Below, piece after piece: positions 61,884 through 64,000 of a stretch of 64,000 nt of DNA (position 1 is the first letter of the stretch; the number at the start of each line of letters is the position of its first letter). Origin of the DNA: Ianthella basta (taxonomy: Eukaryota > Porifera > Demospongiae > Verongiida > Ianthellidae); contig OZ025869.1 in NCBI GenBank assembly GCA_964019415.1, forward strand, positions 956,642-1,020,641, read 5' to 3'. The notes under the pieces are model-generated. The model saw only the letters and a program-made list of their open reading frames with translations. It was not told the DNA's origin and made no database searches. Position numbers and translations under genes: made by a program.

Positions 61884-62827
61884 GTACATGTACAAGAGTG
61901 ACATTCCTGAGTCAAGTAGTGTGCCCACAGTTAGTACATGTAACAGCATGTAGTAATGGTTGTGATTTCATTTAGCTAGTTTGATTACTGCAACTCCAAT
62001 AGATTTATCACAGTTACTACCAGTAATGTTTTGAGCAATACCATATGCACTAAAATGTTTGTGGGGTTTCTATTTCACAGATTTTGCAATTCTAAATTAG
62101 TGAATGCTGGAGCAAGTAGTGTTGAAATATATATTTGTGGGTGAAATATTCATGGATGTGCAGAATTGTATATGTAGTTCAGTGCCTTTTGCACTACCTA
62201 TTTTTGCATTCTCATATGCTGAGAGTGATTGGAGAGGGATTGTCACAAGAGGATCTTCTCTCCTTCCTGCGAAGCCACCACTGGCTCAATAGCACATGCA
62301 TGCGTGCTGCTCTCTAGATCTCTACTAGTCTTTTTCAAATTACAGCAACTTAGCATTGATATAGAGGAGCACTTTAACTACAATCATCTGACATGCTGCC
62401 ATGTACTATATTTCCATGCTACGAATATATGCAGCAATAATGGTGTATATATAACTGAAAAGCACATCTACCTGCACTCATGTTAATAAATAGCATTGCT
62501 ATTGTGAATAATACAATAAGTAGTAATAGTGAGCCGCCTGTGTGAGTTGTGTATACAAGTTCCTTTAATTAACACTTTGCTCCTATAGTACATTTATAGT
62601 TGGAACAATAATCCTCAATCATTGCAAATATAATGAATGAACATTTGACATTCAATTTGAAAAGTGCTTGATAAATACAAACAGACAATTGAGGTTTGTG
62701 AATAATAAATGTGCAATGTGTGCTATGTTTGTACAGACAGTACATGTGTTGGATGGGTACAGTTATGTGGAACTGGTCAAAAGTGTGCTTGCATTGCCAT
62801 TGACTGTTTCTCCTTGCGGCAGCACTA
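61884..62827 (+). other. Downstream region of copy 7
   Basis: The usual 3' flank block is missing. Candidate polyadenylation signal AATAAA at 62485-62490, about 600 bp after the stop. 62590-62790 is a diverged copy of 36210-36440. No other gene is supported. Confidence 0.45.
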
Positions 62828-62935
62828 TGGAGGAAGAGAGGGGAAGTGTGGAGGGAGGGAGGGAGGGGAGTAGGAGGGAGAGGGAGGGATGGGGAAAGGG
62901 AGAGGGGAGAGGGAAGGGGAGGGGAGAGCGAGGGT
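62828..62935. repeat. Purine-rich (GGGA)n-like tract
   Basis: Nearly all G and A on the plus strand for about 108 bp. Triplex or G-quadruplex structure is possible. Confidence 0.9.
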
Positions 62936-63207
62936 GAATGGAGGTATGAGGATAGTGGCAGCTAATGAGGCATAATATGCTAGAATCTGAAGTTGTGCAG
63001 AAATTTTAATGCCAGTAGACATTATTGAAGTTATACAGTACGTAACTCTGTATACCGGTACACTGAGCTACTCCTCCCAGTCCTATACTAAGTACATGCA
63101 CCAATCTAGTAGACATGGGACTAAAGATTGCGCAGTCTACTGTCCTTTGACGTATGTAACCGTGACTACGGCATAACTTGTGGCATAATTAATGGATGAC
63201 TTTTGGG

Positions 63208-63287
63208 ACATCAAGATGTCATGGTGATGGAGATCAAAGATGAGCTGTACCTGCAATTCCCTTCCATAGTCCAATAGTTTGGTCAAC
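63208..63287 (-). pseudogene. Short copy of the LTKLL exon module
   Basis: Minus-strand LTKLLDYGRELQVQLIFDLH behind ATGATAG, like the copies at 4633 and 53335. Confidence 0.45.
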
Positions 63288-63343
63288 CTATCATTGTGGG
63301 CCAGGGTGTGACACAGGTGTGAGGGAATGGACAACATGCTACA

Positions 63344-63476
<133 letters not shown>

Positions 63477-64000
63477 CTGCCATCATAGAAGATACACCTC
63501 ATGTCCATTCAATAGTGAGTCTTAAACATGTTCCCTTCCATACGAATACCCATAATGGGGGGAGGAGTCTATGAGCTGCACAATTTGAAGTAAGTTGCCA
63601 TGGCAACACAATTGAACATTGCATAAATCTACATGATGAGAGAGTCTAGACAGTATGAATTACACGATACACACCAACCCAAACTGGCACATCTGCTACC
63701 AGTTGGACTGGTTGTGGGAAACATGTCTGAGCAGAGTTTGGGAGAAATACTGCCTAATAAGGATATGCATACAAAATTGAACTGTGGTGAAGGAAAATTG
63801 ATTGTGAATAGACACATAGAATATTTAGTACATAAACAGATTGCAGCATGTTCAGGAGGATGTTATCATCACACAGTATTGCAATGTTTACACCAGGACT
63901 GTGAAATGGTTAACTGAACAGCTGTGGTAAGAGTATACTGCAGAGCCCATGCACCCAAACAGTGGAATTAACAGGGATGAGTTTACTATTGGAAGCTTCA
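63477..64000. repeat. Sister of 2270-2860
   Basis: CTGCCATCATAGAAGATACA and what follows match the block near the window start, with a deletion of about 75 bp near 63570. It contains a perfect RFX palindrome GTTGCCATGGCAAC at 63594-63607. No gene is supported. Confidence 0.75.

Noticed and set aside
62668-62937. 89-codon frame ending in Arg/Glu/Gly-rich sequence
   Set aside because: Created by the purine-rich tract and a spacer repeat.

Overview
The window is eukaryotic, from an early-branching animal; a demosponge is my best guess and a cnidarian is less likely. The reasons are metazoan-type secreted collagen-stalk proteins with a fibrinogen-like start to the head domain, core promoters with a TATA box and a TCAGTT initiator, long (CA)n microsatellites every 2-4 kb, a PHD-endonuclease-RT LINE of the CR1/L2 kind, non-autonomous Helitron-like elements and a hAT-like MITE. 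The species cannot be named from sequence alone.

The backbone is a tandem array of seven paralogous, intronless, same-strand genes. Copy 1 ends at 308 and is cut by the window edge. Copies 2-7 start at 8227, 15898, 33067 (frameshifted), 41607, 48130 and 60507. Each encodes a signal peptide, a short Cys-containing N-terminus, a Gly-X-Y stalk of 26-44 triplets, a Leu-heptad neck helix and a Cys-rich globular head of about 255 residues that opens like a fibrinogen-related domain. This is the layout of soluble defence collagens (collectins, ficolins), here with a different head. Copies 1, 2, 3, 4 and 6 form head class A. Copies 5 and 7 form class B, and copy 7 looks like a class A/class B chimera in the stalk. 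Copies 2-7 each keep their own promoter: an RFX-type X-box 135-171 bp upstream of a predicted initiator, an inverted repeat, an ETS-like site in four of six, and a TATA box at about -31 to -34.

The spacers are shuffled segmental duplicates: gene 3' flanks, a 936-bp tandem block, an upstream block, and an antisense exon module. The module exists in two long forms (36493-37183 and 51445-52094) and several short ones. The only other good gene is an unrecognised 257-residue single-exon protein at 27627-28400 on the minus strand. It also has a TATA-like box and an X-box upstream.

Young insertions can be read against empty sister copies. These are a 3.5-kb LINE at 19832-23376 that carries a 2A-like recoding peptide at its N-terminus, a 1.2-kb LINE fragment at 30952-32171, and a hAT-like MITE with an internal telomere-like tract at 58529-58705. 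Two Helitron-like elements (26810-27225 and 53870-54335) and a foldback element with a tRNA-like centre (47148-47610) are also present. A plausible reading is a locus expanding and diversifying a secreted recognition or matrix protein family under a shared, possibly RFX-driven, programme. Function is inference throughout.
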